Of a stretch of DNA of 64,000 nucleotides, positions 29,501 to 43,901 are shown one piece after another. A model generated the notes under the pieces. It worked only from the letters and a program-made list of their open reading frames with translations. It did no database searches and was not told the origin of the DNA. A program made the translations under genes and the position numbers. The first letter of the stretch is position 1. Each line of letters opens with the position of its first letter. Origin of the DNA: Paraescarpia echinospica (lineage: Eukaryota; Annelida; Polychaeta; Sabellida; Siboglinidae); NCBI GenBank assembly GCA_020002185.1, contig CM034541.1, forward strand, positions 25,772,902-25,836,901. Reading direction: 5' to 3'.

Positions 29501-31416
29501 GATTCTTCAGCGCAAAACTCCGCGGACGACAGATCTCCTGGTTGCCATGCGAAGTAGAAGCACTATCCATCGCAGCCGCTATCAGACATTTCAGCCCGTA
29601 TATCGTAAAGTCAGCGCACAACACAGCGATACTCACAGACAGCAAGCCTTGCGTACAAGCCCACGAGAAGCTTTGTCGCGGTGAATTCTCCGTCAGCCCG
29701 CGCGTATCGACATTCCTATCAGTCGTCAGTCGGTACCAGGCAACTATTCGCCATCTCGCCGGTTCAGCTAATGTTCCATCAGACTTCGCGAGTCGCAACG
29801 CACCCACATGCCGGGAACAACAGTGCCAAGTGTGCTCCTATATACGACAGACTGAAGAGTCAGTCGTGATGCAACGCGTTACAACAGACGACATAACATC
29901 TGGGAAAGCTCGACTTCCGTTCACCAATCGTTCAGCATGGCTCGGCATTCAAGCAGACTGCCAAGACTTGCGAAGGACTCATTCACACCTTACACAAGGA
30001 ACACGACCATCCAAAAAGGTGACAAACGCGAAAGACGTCAAAAGATACCTTAACGTCGCATCAATCGCTCGTGACGGTCTACTGGTCGTACAACGTAACG
30101 ACCCACTGAGTCCTACACGAGAGTGCATCATCGTACCGCGAAAAGTCCTAGACGGACTAGTAACGGCCCTGCACATCCAACTGGATCACCCGTCTTCGTA
30201 CCAGCTAAAGCAAGTCATGCATCGCTATGTATTCGCTCTCGACCTCGACAAGTCTGTCGAGTCCACCTCGCGCAGCTGTCATCACTGTACGTCGTTACGG
30301 AACACCCCAAACCTAACTATCGCGCAATCTACCAACGATCCCCCAGAAGTAGTGGGTATCTCATATGCAGCCGACATCATCAAACGAGAAAGACAACTGA
30401 TCTTGGTGCTACGCGAGTGTGTAACATCATACACGGTAACATGCTTCGTCAACGACGAACGACACGACACGTTACGGGACTCCATCATTCAACTCTGCAT
30501 CGGCCTCCGACCGCTTGATGGACCTCCTGCCGTAATACGCACAGACCCAGCTCCTGGATTCGCAGCTCTCGTCAACGACGCACTGTTGAACAAGTATCGA
30601 CTCACCATCGAACTAGGACGGGTCAAAAACATCAACAAAAACCCTGTGGCCGAAAAAGCCATTCGGGAACTCGAGGGTGAAATTTTACACCAACAACCAA
30701 CAGGCGGCGCCATCACGCAGGTGCTACTGTCTGTCGCTACTGCCAACCTCAACGCCCGAGTACGAAACAGAGGAATGTCAGCTCGTGAGCTGTGGACCCA
30801 GCGTGACCAATTCACCAACGAACAATTACCGCTGAACGACTATAGCATCATTCAACAACAGCATGCCTCGCGCAACGCTAACCACGAACACAGTCAAATA
30901 TCGAAGTCTCCTCGCGGTTCAGTACCCAGACCCCAACATATCGACATTGGCGACATCGTGTACTTGTACTCAGACAAGAGTAAACTACGCTCCAGGTGTC
31001 GGTATCTCGTAGTGAGCACAGAAGGAGAATGGATCAACATCAGCAAGTTCGCCGGTAACCAGTTGCGTGCCACGTCATACAGAGTGAAGCGAACAGAGTG
31101 CTACAAGGTGGCAGCTGAAGCTACCCACGATCTTCCAGTGTCGTACCAGTATGACGAACTAACACCCGCAGATGACCCAGCTCCACCAGAGAAACCTCCA
31201 GACGTACCAGTTCAACTCTCGTACCCTCCAGTCACAGCAGCTCAGCCCGTAGAACCATCAACAGCCGAGTCTCATCGACAAGAAACGGCGACAGTCAACA
31301 ACGAATCGACAATGTCATACGAGCCAGATCAACATAGCTGTCCGCCCGAGGAACCTCCGAGACGCTCTACAAGAACTCGGAAGTCTCCTGAGTATCTGAA
31401 AGACTTCATCTCATGA
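26539..31416 (+). CDS. Gag-Pol polyprotein of the Ty3/Gypsy element, interrupted once in Gag
   Basis: A long frame runs 26764-31416 (1550 codons). In the same frame it extends back to ATG 26539 through Gag-like sequence ([18 protein letters not shown]...), broken only by TGA at 26698-26700. Domain order counted from 26764: Gag; a Cys/His cluster near residue 196 (CPLC, later HH and C); aspartic protease DSGA near 284; reverse transcriptase with LADD near 737; RNase H (TDGA near 887, a Glu near 930, TDS near 957); integrase zinc-binding HHCC ending CHHC near 1172; then the integrase Asp (~1202), Asp (RTDPAPGF, ~1259) and Glu (~1296). Order PR-RT-RH-IN excludes Copia. BEL/Pao shares the order but fits less well; I prefer Ty3/Gypsy. 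No envelope frame follows. All catalytic motifs are present. Confidence 0.9.
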
Positions 31417-31500
31417 ACCTTTATCTCTATAATCATTATTGTATGTCTATATGATAGCTATCTCATAGTAGCATACATAATTATGAGAAGAAAGAAGTCA

Positions 31501-31711
31501 CGCCAATGGCTATTAGTTACTATTCCATGATTGTTGTTCAATGGTAATATTGTCGTGACCCCTAGTTTCCGGGTCACGGCCTCGCATGTTTGGATACTTC
31601 CTGTTGTGAGTTGCAGTTTTGTGTTCTCTTATTAAAACACTGTTCTAGTTACGCATACGTACTAGTGTTTGTTTGTGTGACTCGAAGTGTGCATTTGATC
31701 ACCTAATGGCG
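31501..31711 (+). repeat. 3' LTR
   Basis: Matches the 5' LTR base for base by eye; preceded by the polypurine tract. The flanking host sequence resumes with CTGTGTCATCTTC, as in the empty site of unit B. Confidence 0.9.
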
Positions 31712-32570
31712 CTGTGTCATCTTCATGTTTATACACATTAAAACATTTAAAATGATATACATATTACAGCATTTAAAATGTCACATTACATCACAACATT
31801 TAAAGACATGTAGGTGTTAATTATAATGAGTGGTTTCTTTTAAGAGTACTGATGTGACAAAAATTACCGTTACAAAAGTGTCTCGTCAACGTGATTTGAG
31901 TGATAATAAAAAAACATTGAACGCTTTAGTTTAAAATTTGACTCTGACATGGAAGTGTCGTACAGACGGGTACATTTTTAAAATTACGTCAATCACAACC
32001 ATATTTATAAATTTTAAAAAGTGCTGTGTTATGTTTTATTAAGCAACAAAATCTGGGGGTGTACAGAGCCCAATAAAATTTTAAATATAAGAAAAATGGA
32101 AGAAATAACCAACAATATGATACTATACCATAACACTGCACGGCAACTGCAGAATCAAGAAGACAGACCTCCTGTAAGTTACTAGATAATCTAAAAACCC
32201 ACAGTATAATAATGTTGTGTATAACACTACAATCCTTTCAGCAGTAGCAGCACACCACACTGTGCATATATTATGTTGTTGTTGTTGTTGAATAAACTTT
32301 TTTTCATTCATTCATTCATTCATTCATTCAATGCTGACTTAGCAAATATCTAAAATTCACTATTCTACAAAACACCAATATAAACACTACAATACTGGAT
32401 ACTAAAAATAGTTCAGCAAATAAAATATAACAACATTACACACATTTGAAGAACTATTTACAATCAATTGTCCTAACTACACGCTGAAATGTAGTTGGGG
32501 TGAAATACATTTTCTCCATCAAATGTGTTCACTATGTACACATCAATATACATAACGATTAGTCATGAAT
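31712..32570 (+). other. 3' flank of unit A with CATT-tailed retroelement-like segment
   Basis: Homologous to 42035-42940. Contains GTTGTTGTTGTTGAATAAAC followed by a (CATT)n tail (32304-32331), typical of the 3' end of a LINE or SINE. In unit B the tail is longer and mixed with GCAT (42611-42711). No coding content. Confidence 0.5.
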
Positions 32571-32699
32571 TGAACTGCAATTGTCAACGGGGTGTGGCCT
32601 TATCACCATTTATAGTAAATACGTTGTTTATTGTCATTAATAGGATTGTATGTGTCGAATTATATGGCGTAGCCTTGGTTATTGGAAAGGAAACTGTAT

Positions 32700-34390
<1,691 letters not shown>

Positions 34391-34599
34391 CTTCTTGAAA
34401 ACTGTACCCTTTTTACCGTTGAAAGTGACCTTTTGGGACATTGCCCCCAGTGAAAATAAAAAACCGCTCTGATGTAATTTATTATTTCCACCTTAACACT
34501 CCGACGGTTCCTGCTGACTCAACACGACTCCGGACAGCCATAATTTCGCTTGTTGACGCGTGCCACGTTTCTGTTGCAATTATAATGTTTCGGAACATC

Positions 34600-34859
34600 A
34601 CGTAAGTCGAGACGCCACGTCTCCCCCGACGTGGATAATCCGCCACATCAGTGTCCAGTCCTCCCGCCCGGCCTGCTCCCCGAGGTGCCAGCGCATCTCA
34701 CACGTACGTGGCGGGATCGATGGCGCAGCTGAAGCGAGTTCTATTCGTTCTTCACCGCGCTCGGCGCTCTTCAAGGTGCATAAAACCAGCGCGCTGTCTA
34801 CCTGAGCACCACACACCCACGTCACGCCGAACTATAGCCGCAGAACTACAGATAACAAG
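34600..34859 (+). promoter_or_regulatory. Promoter and 5' untranslated exon of cyclophilin copy B
   Basis: CATAAAA at 34779-34785. The untranslated exon ends ...GATAACAAG at 34859 before GTAAGG. CCACGT and ACGTACGTGGC motifs are kept as in copy A. Confidence 0.5.
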
Positions 34860-35869
34860 GTAAGGCTACAGAATTTTTTTATTTATGTCACACCAGGCGA
34901 TGTACATCACCAAATTGACAGTCACGGCGCAAACCATTGTCTTAATTAGTAGATAGACGGATACCTATATATTCATAATTATTTGGGTTTTATACAATTG
35001 GAAGTGAAATTTTCTGGAGTGTCTGGATTAGATTTAAGAAAGATACGGTGAGGGTTTGCCTATATTTTATAAGCTTATTTACACCTGCTGCAATGATACA
35101 TAGGTCTGTGTGAAGGAACCTAGGTCACACAGGAAAGCAACTACTATGCTTAATGTAACTAAACTGTTTTCATCGTCGAAAGTATTGAATTGCTTACTGT
35201 AACTCGGCGATATTGCTGTATGATATCAATGATTGTCGAAACATCACGGCATATTTAAACGAAAGGTCTAGGCAAATCCGACGATGAATAGGCCTATGTG
35301 AGATCGAAGCGGTTATTCAGCCGACTTATCAGTTAAAGCGAAGTACTTCAATCAGTGTTATTCAGGAACAGGCCGTATTTAAGGCTATGCCAACGGAATA
35401 CACGTGTCGTCTCTTCCTCATTGATCGATCGCGGATTGAGGAAACGAATGTATCTATTGTGGTAGCTTTTGATAAAACATTATCTGATATGATCATTTAA
35501 ATGAAGTTTGTATGTTCTTCGTTTTTTATATTAATTAATGCAATTGTCTTATACGATTAGAATAAATAAGTTGAAGGAATACTGCCCACAAAATTCCATT
35601 TATTGACCCCCAAAACAAAAAGCCACGGCATTCAGATTATAAACAACTCTACAGACAATACAATGGACACTGCCTTGTTTAACCGTTACACTTTTTGGTG
35701 TTCCCACACTAAAAAAATCAACCCCGCGATAACTCCCTGTTGATAATCACCACCCAAACTGATTGCGGGGTACGGAACAGATCGACATCCATCCGTTAAG
35801 TCCTGCACTTACTTGTTATTGCTACATTTTGTCTAGTTGTGTAATATAGGCCTACATCTGTTTTTGTAG

Positions 35870-38800
35870 ATGTCGATGCAGCTGTTTATAGCGACTCTGG
35901 CGGCCATTGTCAGCTTGGCCCACTGCGGCAACTTCACGGTGACAGACGAGGCTTGGTTCGAGGTGGAGATCAAGGACATGGACGGGCCAGGCCAGGACTA
36001 CAGGTCGGTTCTAGTTAACTCTCGATGACTGACACCTGAACTGTACGACGTCGGTGGTGGTAAAGAATCACGGAATCTCCAACCATCGCGATCAAAATTT
36101 AGGCCTAATAGAAATTAATAGAACACTGAAACAACAAACGCATTTAAAATAGGCCTAATGATCTTAAAACTATCGAAATATTATACATATAATAATAAAT
36201 TATAGTGAACACATCATAGGGGCCTACTGTATTACTTGTTATGAAACGATGACAATGTTATGGACAAGGGATGCGACACATATTAGGCCTATATGCCTAC
36301 GTATCTGTGGACCTCTGCTATTGTCACACGACAATACGCCAGGTTTATGGCAATTAATTAGTTTTAAAGGCAATTGTGATATATGATTGTATTTAAATGT
36401 ACTATTAAAAGTATTGAATCCTAAGCACATGCAGTGTCCGCTTATAAATATAACGTCACCGGAGACAATTATTATAACGTTTGTGATGCCAAGTCAGAAA
36501 TATTTTTCTATAAATGTATACTAAATACCTACTAACGTTACTGATGGTTCAATGGATCCCGTGGCGTCTGTTTTGCTGCGAAACAGTTGCAAGAATATTG
36601 GAAATTGTCGTGGATAATAATAATAATGGACTTAAAGTACAACAATAATAATAACAATAATAATAACAGCCGGATAGATTAGTCCAAACATTGTCATGAG
36701 CGTGACGTTTTAAAGTTTTTACTTATGATTTTTTTCGTGGATTTGCAGGGGGCGTTTCGTGATTGCCTTGTTTGGCGAGGTGGCTCCAATGACTGTCATG
36801 AACTTCGTCGCCATCACGAAGGGATACAAGAGCGTCAGGGTGAGTTACACGTCACACCTCACATGATGCTAACAGTAATGGAGAAAACAACACGTGGGAC
36901 GCGGTGGTGTAGCGGTTTGAGCAGTGATATGGACTGGACACCGCGTTACATAAGAACTTACTTTTAACACTTAATTTGCCTTGGCCATAGAAACGCGTAT
37001 ATGGGATAGCTCATCGAGGTATGGTTGCTTAATGCGGGTGAGTGATAAAGCCGGCGGGAGGCAATATATTGTTGCGGCAATGCTCTGCACGACCATTTGG
37101 GAGACACGCAACGTCGATGAACTTCATTTCTGCATGCACACAAACATTACTAACGAAAGTTTGCGGGGAGCGCCGCATTGTCGGTCGATTCCACCTGCCA
37201 TCTGTTGAGATTTCCGCCGGAGTTTCACCACCAATACACTGTCGCCACTCCGCCGTTCGCGCGGCGACGATAATCATTTCATAAGGTCTGGGGGCACGTA
37301 GCGGGGGCACATTTAAACGGTCTAGGGGGCATGTACCCCCCAGCACTCCGGATCTGCCTATGGGGAGTAAGCGCGTAACTTGTCGTTGTGGTTTCTATCT
37401 CTAAATTCACTGGAGCATGTTCCCTGCGACCGGAGCTGCTTCTCGGTCGGGCGTATGTCGTGAGATGCGCCGAAGGGCAGGGGGTCGTTGTTGACTCCAC
37501 ACAGGGGTATGTAGTTGGCCTACTGTATTAAATATGTGTGAGTAATCCGGCCCACATATGTGGCATGAAGATCCAGGATAAAACACCCAAATATATTTAT
37601 AATGTGCGTTATGCCGTGGCCGTAGGCCTACTATATTAATCTAAGGAATGCGGCAGTCTGCAGTGATATGGCCAATATAGTATAGTTTAGAAAAGATAAC
37701 CCTATTTCTAGGTCCTATATATCAGTAGTTAGTAATCATCATAACTGCGTTGTTGTTATTATGTCGTCGGGTAAGTGATTGCTTGACAGTATAAATATGA
37801 TATATTCTGCATTTTATCCGCCGTAGTCGAAGCTCCATTACAAGAACACGAGAGTTCACCGGATCGTGCGAGACTTCCTCATACAGATGGGAGACATCGT
37901 CGTCGGAGACGGAACCGGAAGTACGTCATCCAGGGAACACAAAAATATAATACAATAAGTTGTTTACTCCAGTGGTGAGAAATTGTTTTGAGTCAGCAAA
38001 GGTTATTTTTATAAGTAAACTTTTGGGTTCGTAACTACGTAAGGCTATGAAACAATATAACCTGTAATTTATGTGTATGTGTGTGTGCGCGCGCGCGTGT
38101 GCGTGTGCGTGTGCGCGTGTGTTTGTGTGCGTGTGTGTGTGCGTGTTTGATTAGGACTTGCCGTGCAGGTTAGATTGCTCCATGACAACCAGATACAAGT
38201 GGTTCTGTGCACACCTGCTTAACAATGAGCATGTACGCCGGCGTGCGTTAAACAAATTACTAAACTTAATTGTAGGGGGGTAGTCATATAATTACTTAGA
38301 TCATTATCATCAGATCGTTCGGGAGATGTCAAATAAATGTAATTGCATTATATAGGGAAATGTGTAACGTACGCATGCCTCATGTTGTGAATTAGGCAAG
38401 TGACGTAGAGTAGTGCAATTCTGACAAATGCAAACAAGCTCGTGTGATACCCGCCACAGTACACAATGTCCTACACGTATGTCGTTGGCGGTGTTGCAGG
38501 CAAGAGCATCTACGGCGAACGCTTCAACGACGAGGAGTTCATCTTGAGTCATCGTCACCCGGGCTGGGTGTCAATGGCGAACCACGGCAAGGACAGCAAC
38601 GGGTCGCAGTTCTTCATCCTGCTGAGCAAGGCGCGCTGGCTCGACGGCAAACACGTTGTCTTCGGCAAGGTCATCCGCGGATTCGTAAGTACAAACAACC
38701 CTTTGGTTGGTTTGACTGTCTTCCGCTGTTTCTTCATGCCATCGTCGTTGTCGTGTGTCCGTCTCCACCAGTCTGTCTGTCCCGCTCACTTGCAATGTCC

Positions 38801-39221
38801 CTCCGCGCTCTCGGTATTTCAGTCTGCCTCTCCAGCGAGTGCGTACGTGTGTAAACCAGTTAAACAATGCATGTCTTGTCACTCGCTGCCCTTCCAACAT
38901 TGACTAATCTAAACACGCACCACCCAGTCGTATTAACGGGCTGCGTCCGCCGTAGACCAGACGGGCAACACTTCCTTAAAGAGTAACATGATCGCACGCA
39001 CGCACGCACGCACGCACGCACTCTTTCTCTCACACACACACGCTCAGTTATAGTAAGTTATTACGTTGCAGGACGTCATCGAAACGATCAACGAAGTTCC
39101 CGTGGTGGAGAACACTGCCACGCCCGCCAAGCGGATCAAGATCATTGACTGCGGCATGAACGACCTGGATCGCAGTTATGACCTCACTGAGGAACAGATG
39201 TCAAGCACAGAAGACCTGTAG
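35870..39221 (+). CDS. Secreted/ER peptidyl-prolyl isomerase (cyclophilin B-like), copy B
   Basis: Coding exons 35870-36003, 36749-36839, 37827-37920, 38500-38684, 39072-39221 (stop TAG); the lengths 134, 91, 94, 185 and 150 equal those of copy A. The 217-residue protein has the same signal peptide and all cyclophilin active-site residues. Visible amino-acid changes from copy A are Thr3 to Met and a Glu to Asp near the C-terminus (NDLDRSYD against NDLERSYD). Exons are far more alike than introns, which differ by indels, an inversion and repeat lengths; that is consistent with selection on both copies or with gene conversion. Both genes appear intact and expressible. Confidence 0.9.
36895..37130. 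repeat. Inverted intron block of copy B (equivalent to 21625-21850 of copy A)
   Basis: The sequence CACTTAATTTGCCTTGGCCA then AGAAACGCGTATATGGGATAG at 36970-37015 is the reverse complement of 21760-21795 in copy A, and the match continues on both sides. It includes a SINE head GGGACGCGGTGGTGTAGCG fused to the SINE tail. Confidence 0.85.
37131..37690. other. Extra intron sequence present only in copy B
   Basis: About 550 bases with no counterpart in copy A, in the intron between coding exons 2 and 3. No coding exon recognised. A G-rich segment (GGTCTGGGGGCACGTAGCGG) lies near 37286. Confidence 0.5.
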
Positions 39222-39258
39222 ACTCTGCTGTCTTACGCTCGTCTATCGTGTTATTTAA

Positions 39259-39264
39259 AATAAA
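39259..39264 (+). terminator. Poly(A) signal, cyclophilin copy B
   Basis: AATAAA 38 bases after the stop codon, as in copy A. Confidence 0.7.
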
Positions 39265-40007
39265 CCCGTTGTTTACACCAGAAAAGAAAATGACTGGCGG
39301 ATTTCTACACAGATAATTGATGTCAGCTTTGGGACAAATATCTGAACAAGGCAAAGTAACTACTTAGTGAACTGCTTTGCAAGTTTGTAATTATGGGACT
39401 GCTGCGTTGTCAACGTATCGAAGAACGTGTGCTCGTTGCGTTGATGTGTCTATTAATAATGGCGCATTGGTGAAGGAAAACAGTTGTGTCCGTCGTCGTC
39501 TTCATTAAACGACAGTTGCTTCATATTGCTAACAGTTCGTGTTTCATTGTGTAGGTTATGTAAGCCTGTTGCACACGTACAGTACACATGTAACAGTGCA
39601 CACATATGTACTTAAAGAGAAAGTGTGTTCGTGGTGAAGCTGACATACTTGCCAGAAAGGTTTCTTTGATTTTTGCCTGCCCGAGACAAGACAACCCGCA
39701 CAGCACGTCAAGTGAACATGTCTCTTCGGCTCCAGCCCATAAAGAAAGACAAACTACCTCTTCTTTCTATTTCCCCTCCTCTTTCTCAATGTAACTCCTC
39801 TTTGTCTTCTATCTCCCTCTTTCTCTCCCTCCTCTCTCTTCTCCCTCCCTCCCTCCCTCTTTCTCTCCTCCTCTCCTCCCCTCTCTCTCCCTCTCCTCTC
39901 TCCTCCCCACAAAGACACTCTCTCCTCCCTCCCCTCTTTTCTCTCTGTTTTCACTCACCCTTCATGCTCCTCACTCGCCTTCCATAGTTACCTCTTTCCC
40001 TCCCTGC

Positions 40008-40245
40008 CATGGTCATCTGTGGGAAATCACAGTTAGAGCACCAGACTATTGACCGAGAAGACGTGAGATTGAGTCCATCTCTGGCTGTTTGAAAGTTCGG
40101 GCTACATTGTTCACCCCAGTCAGCGGTCAATTTGAGGAAACCATAAAAGCCACTTGTCCTTTCTAGAAGGTTTCTATTCAGGGGAAGTAAGACTCCACAC
40201 AGGGTGTAAATGTAAAACTTGTCATGGACTCACTGAATGGTGACC
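40008..40245 (+). mobile_element. tRNA-like SINE in duplicated flank, copy B
   Basis: Same element as 25245-25480, with a few substitutions. Confidence 0.5.
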
Positions 40246-40515
40246 CACTACTTGTGACATTGAGCAAACAGTGTACGTGACAGCAATGTCATTGTTAACT
40301 CTCTACACGAGTGTAGAAGTAGATGACGTGCCATAACGTTATTGGCAGGACAATAAACATCAGCTTCTAAATTGTATTCTAGACCTAACCTTTCATTAAA
40401 GACCAGGTGTATCTGGTATCAACATTCTTGAAAACACTTTATCACAGCATATTTATCAATAAAATAACTAAAAAATGAATTTGTCCAAACTGACAAACTA
40501 AAAAGTATTCCAACC

Positions 40516-41587
40516 AGACCTGGGGCTGAGTACATTTTCATGAGTACGAGTACTTTGACATTGGATGAGTACGAGTATGAGTACAAGTACATTGCTAAAA
40601 TCTGAGTACGAGTACAAGTACGAGTACATTAAAATGTAAATATTAAATAACATATTTTATTAATTAATCTAATTTATATAACTCAGCACAAGTGAATATG
40701 CAATGGCAGTTGATCAATAGTTTTTATGAGGAAAACTGTGAAAAACCTCTTTATTTCGTTGGCATTCATTTCAGTGGCATCCTATGATCTTATCATCTAT
40801 TTGCCATTGCACCGAATGAACATGAGTTGTTCAAGGTTGAGTCTTTCAGGCTGCACCGTTCAGGGTGGAATACTTAGAAGTTTGCAATTTATATTTTCTG
40901 TTCGTAGACTACTGGTTATAGAGAGGGTTAGCACATGTCCATATAACAGGCTCAAAATCCTCTTTTGACTTTTTAGCCAGGCTGAAGGCATCGGATTATA
41001 CTAGTATAGGAGGCAGTCTGACTTGAGCCACCTTATACTTCTACAGAGGAAGACTGGCAGTTCTTGTTCTTAGCAGTTAGCACTGTCAGCCAGTGCCCAG
41101 TGGCATGGTCCCCAGACTACATCAAAGGCATTTCCTGTCTAAATGGTGGGTTAACTGCTAAATGACTCTTTGTGGACATCCTGGTGGCTTAATTGAACAA
41201 ACCGGTTTATGGCTTGAACTGATAGCCTATGATTATTGTGCCCTTAACAGGTTGTTTCTGACTGGAAAAAGATGCTGCCTGTTGCCAAGTTTGGGTTCAT
41301 AGTCATGGTTGTCAGGTGGATGGTAAGGTGGTATTCTATCAGAAATAACAAAATGTTTAAAAATAGTTGAACATTTAATTATTTCAGGAAAGTTTCATTT
41401 TATAACAACAAATAAATTTATTTTCCCAAGTACATATAGAGAAAGTACTCAGATGTACTCTTAATGTACTCGTAAAATCTTAGTACAATTAGTATGAGTA
41501 CGAGTACATAACCCATAAGTTTTAGGAGTACAAGTACAAGTACTTCAAAAATGTACTCGAGTACCGAGTTCTTCCGTCCCAGATCTG
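40516..41587. mobile_element. Non-autonomous hAT-type DNA transposon (1072 bp) in unit B
   Basis: Ends CAGACCTGGG and CCCAGATCTG (inverted, one mismatch). Flanking 8-bp repeats are ATTCCAAC (40508-40515) and ATCCCAAC (41588-41595). Unit A shows the empty site (GTATCCCAACCTTAAAG at about 25739), which confirms the boundaries. Subterminal zones are arrays of GAGTACGAGTAC/GTACAAGTAC motifs. No transposase frame. Interior stretches resemble the element at 14403-15273. Confidence 0.9.
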
Positions 41588-42610
41588 ATCCCAACCTTAA
41601 AGTACATAATTTTGCAAACAAATATATCCATCAATGTTAACAGCGAGATACCTTTCTACAACTAAGGCAATGTGGAATGAACAAAACTGACCAGGTTTTG
41701 AAACAGTTCCATGGGGATTTGAATCTCTATCTTCTCGTTCGGATGATGGTGCTCTATTCACTGTGCTAATGAGCCTTATTCAACTGTTTCATGAAAAACA
41801 AAACGACTTCTAGTTGATAAATACCAAAACATTATTTTAATACCTGATGCATAAATGTGCTAAAAACCATAGACAACATGCACACAAACCAAGTCAATCA
41901 TTATTCAAGAAACAATTCTTCCTGTGCATGCCTACATGACATTGTTCCCAGTAACAACTGTTTAGAAATTGTTTACCCTACAAATGCTTGCACATACTAC
42001 ATATGAGCAACCCTAGCATACTGTGAAATACCCTGTGTCATCTTCATGTTTATACACATTAAAACATTTAAAATGATATACATATTACAGTATTTAAAAT
42101 GACACATTACATCACAACATTTAAAGACATGTAGGTGTTAATTATAATGAGTGGTTTCTTTTAAGAGTACTGATGTGACAAAAATTACCGTTACAAAAGT
42201 GTCTCGTCAACGTGATTTGAGTGATAATAAAAAAACATTGAACGCTTTAGTTAAAAATTTGACTCTGACATGGAAGTGTCTTACAGAGGGGTACATTTTT
42301 AAAATTACGTCAATCACAACCATATTTATAAATATTAAAAAGTGCTGTGTTATGTTTTATTAAGCAACAAAATCTGGGGGTGTACAGAGCCCAATAAAAT
42401 TTTTAATATAAGAAAAATGGAAGAAACAACCAACAATATGATACTATACCATAAGACTGCACGGCAACTGGAGAATCAAGAAGACAGACCTCCTGTAAGT
42501 TACTAGATAATCTAAAAACCCACAGTATAATAATGTTGTGTATACCACTACAACCCTTTCAGCAGCAGCAGCACACCACACTGTGCATGTATTATGTTGT
42601 TGTTGAATAA

Positions 42611-42711
42611 ACTTTCATTCATTCATTAATGCATGCATTCATTCATGCATGCATGCATGCATGCATGCATGCATTCATTCATTCATTCATTCATTCATTC
42701 ATTCATTCATT
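42611..42711. repeat. (CATT)n/(GCAT)n array
   Basis: Expanded tetranucleotide tail, equivalent to the shorter (CATT)n at 32304-32331 in unit A. Confidence 0.9.
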
Positions 42712-42940
42712 GCTGACTTAGCAAATATGTAAAATTCACTATTCTACAAAACACCAATAGAAACACTGTATACTAAAAATAGTTCATCAAATAAAATATA
42801 ACAACATTACACACATTTGAAGAACTATTTACAATCAACTGTCCTAACTACCCGCTGAAATGTAGCTGGGGTGAAATACATTTTCTCCCTCAAATGTTTT
42901 CACTATGTACACATCAATATACATAACGACTAGTCGTGAA

Positions 42941-43900
42941 AAAGTAACTGTACAGTCAGGGTGTTTTAGCACTGAACAAAGTTCTTCCTCCAGATAAATA
43001 TACAATTTCCGACAAAGGCAGACCCTCGGACAAACTATTAGTTCATTCGTATTACACAGCATAAAAGTTACAGATCTTTTCCAAGTTATTAGTACATCCA
43101 AAACACTGAAGAATCCAGCTCCAGTGCCACATGTTTACATGTGGAACTGATTCCCACTGAAATGGTCATCTGAGCAAATGTACACAAAGCACACACTGAA
43201 GAGATTTCTATACGAAAATACCAACTTCACAAAGACACCACATTCACAGGCTGATTAAAAATGGAATGCTTCACTTTTCGATCCCACTGGGGAAATTAAA
43301 CGGTTGAATCAGAAGAAATGAAAAATTCCCACAGCAGACACTGTCATTATAATTACTGGGTATACCTGCATACATGTTTTGACTTTTAATAAATGCACCA
43401 AAGTGTGTCCACCAGATGGCGCCCATAACATACAATATTCAAATTGTCCTCTAGGTGTCACTACATGCACATATGTGTGCCATTATTCGCTAGTGTATGA
43501 ACAATATTTGATGGTATTTAAATACCAAGGTTCGGGTAAAACTAAATATACCAAATTTCATGTTGCACATCACTCAACTCAATTACATGTTTGAATACAG
43601 CAATTACAGATCTACGTACCATTTACAGATACTCTAACACTGGACCCATAAATAAGTACATCAGCAGTACATGTGGGCACATGTCATAATACAGCTGCAT
43701 AGTTCAAGTCAAACTGCAGCAATAACATTAATAATACTAGCCCAATTGTACACATTGTGTTTTAACAAACAACCATTAACAAAAACAGCACCGTATGAAC
43801 AAAACCTCAGTCATTTTAGTATTAAAATCCATTTTCACAGCAGATAAATAACGTTAGTTATATCAGTGAAGATATTCATAACACTGAATGGTTGGAATCA
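42941..43900. other. Intergenic, no gene seen
   Basis: Unique AT-rich DNA after the end of unit B and before the foldback element; no credible exon. Confidence 0.4.
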
Positions 43901-43901
43901 T

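Larger units (their letters stand above)
26192..31711 (+). mobile_element. Ty3/Gypsy-type LTR retrotransposon, full length
   Basis: The 5.5-kb element has two 211-bp LTRs (26192-26402 and 31501-31711) that I read as identical. TGGTGGCAGCG lies at 26403, directly after the 5' LTR; it is complementary to the CGCTGCCACCA 3' end of several leucine tRNAs and so is the likely primer binding site. A polypurine stretch GAGAAGAAAGAAG ends just before the 3' LTR. Unit B keeps the empty site (AAATACCCTGTGTCATC at about 42023-42040). From that, the target duplication is CTG, or five bases (CCCTG/CGCTG) with one mismatch. The LTRs do not start TG or end CA. Confidence 0.9.

Noticed and set aside
26961..30818. 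Many 60-150 codon frames on both strands inside the LTR element
   Set aside because: Shadows of the single Gag-Pol frame.
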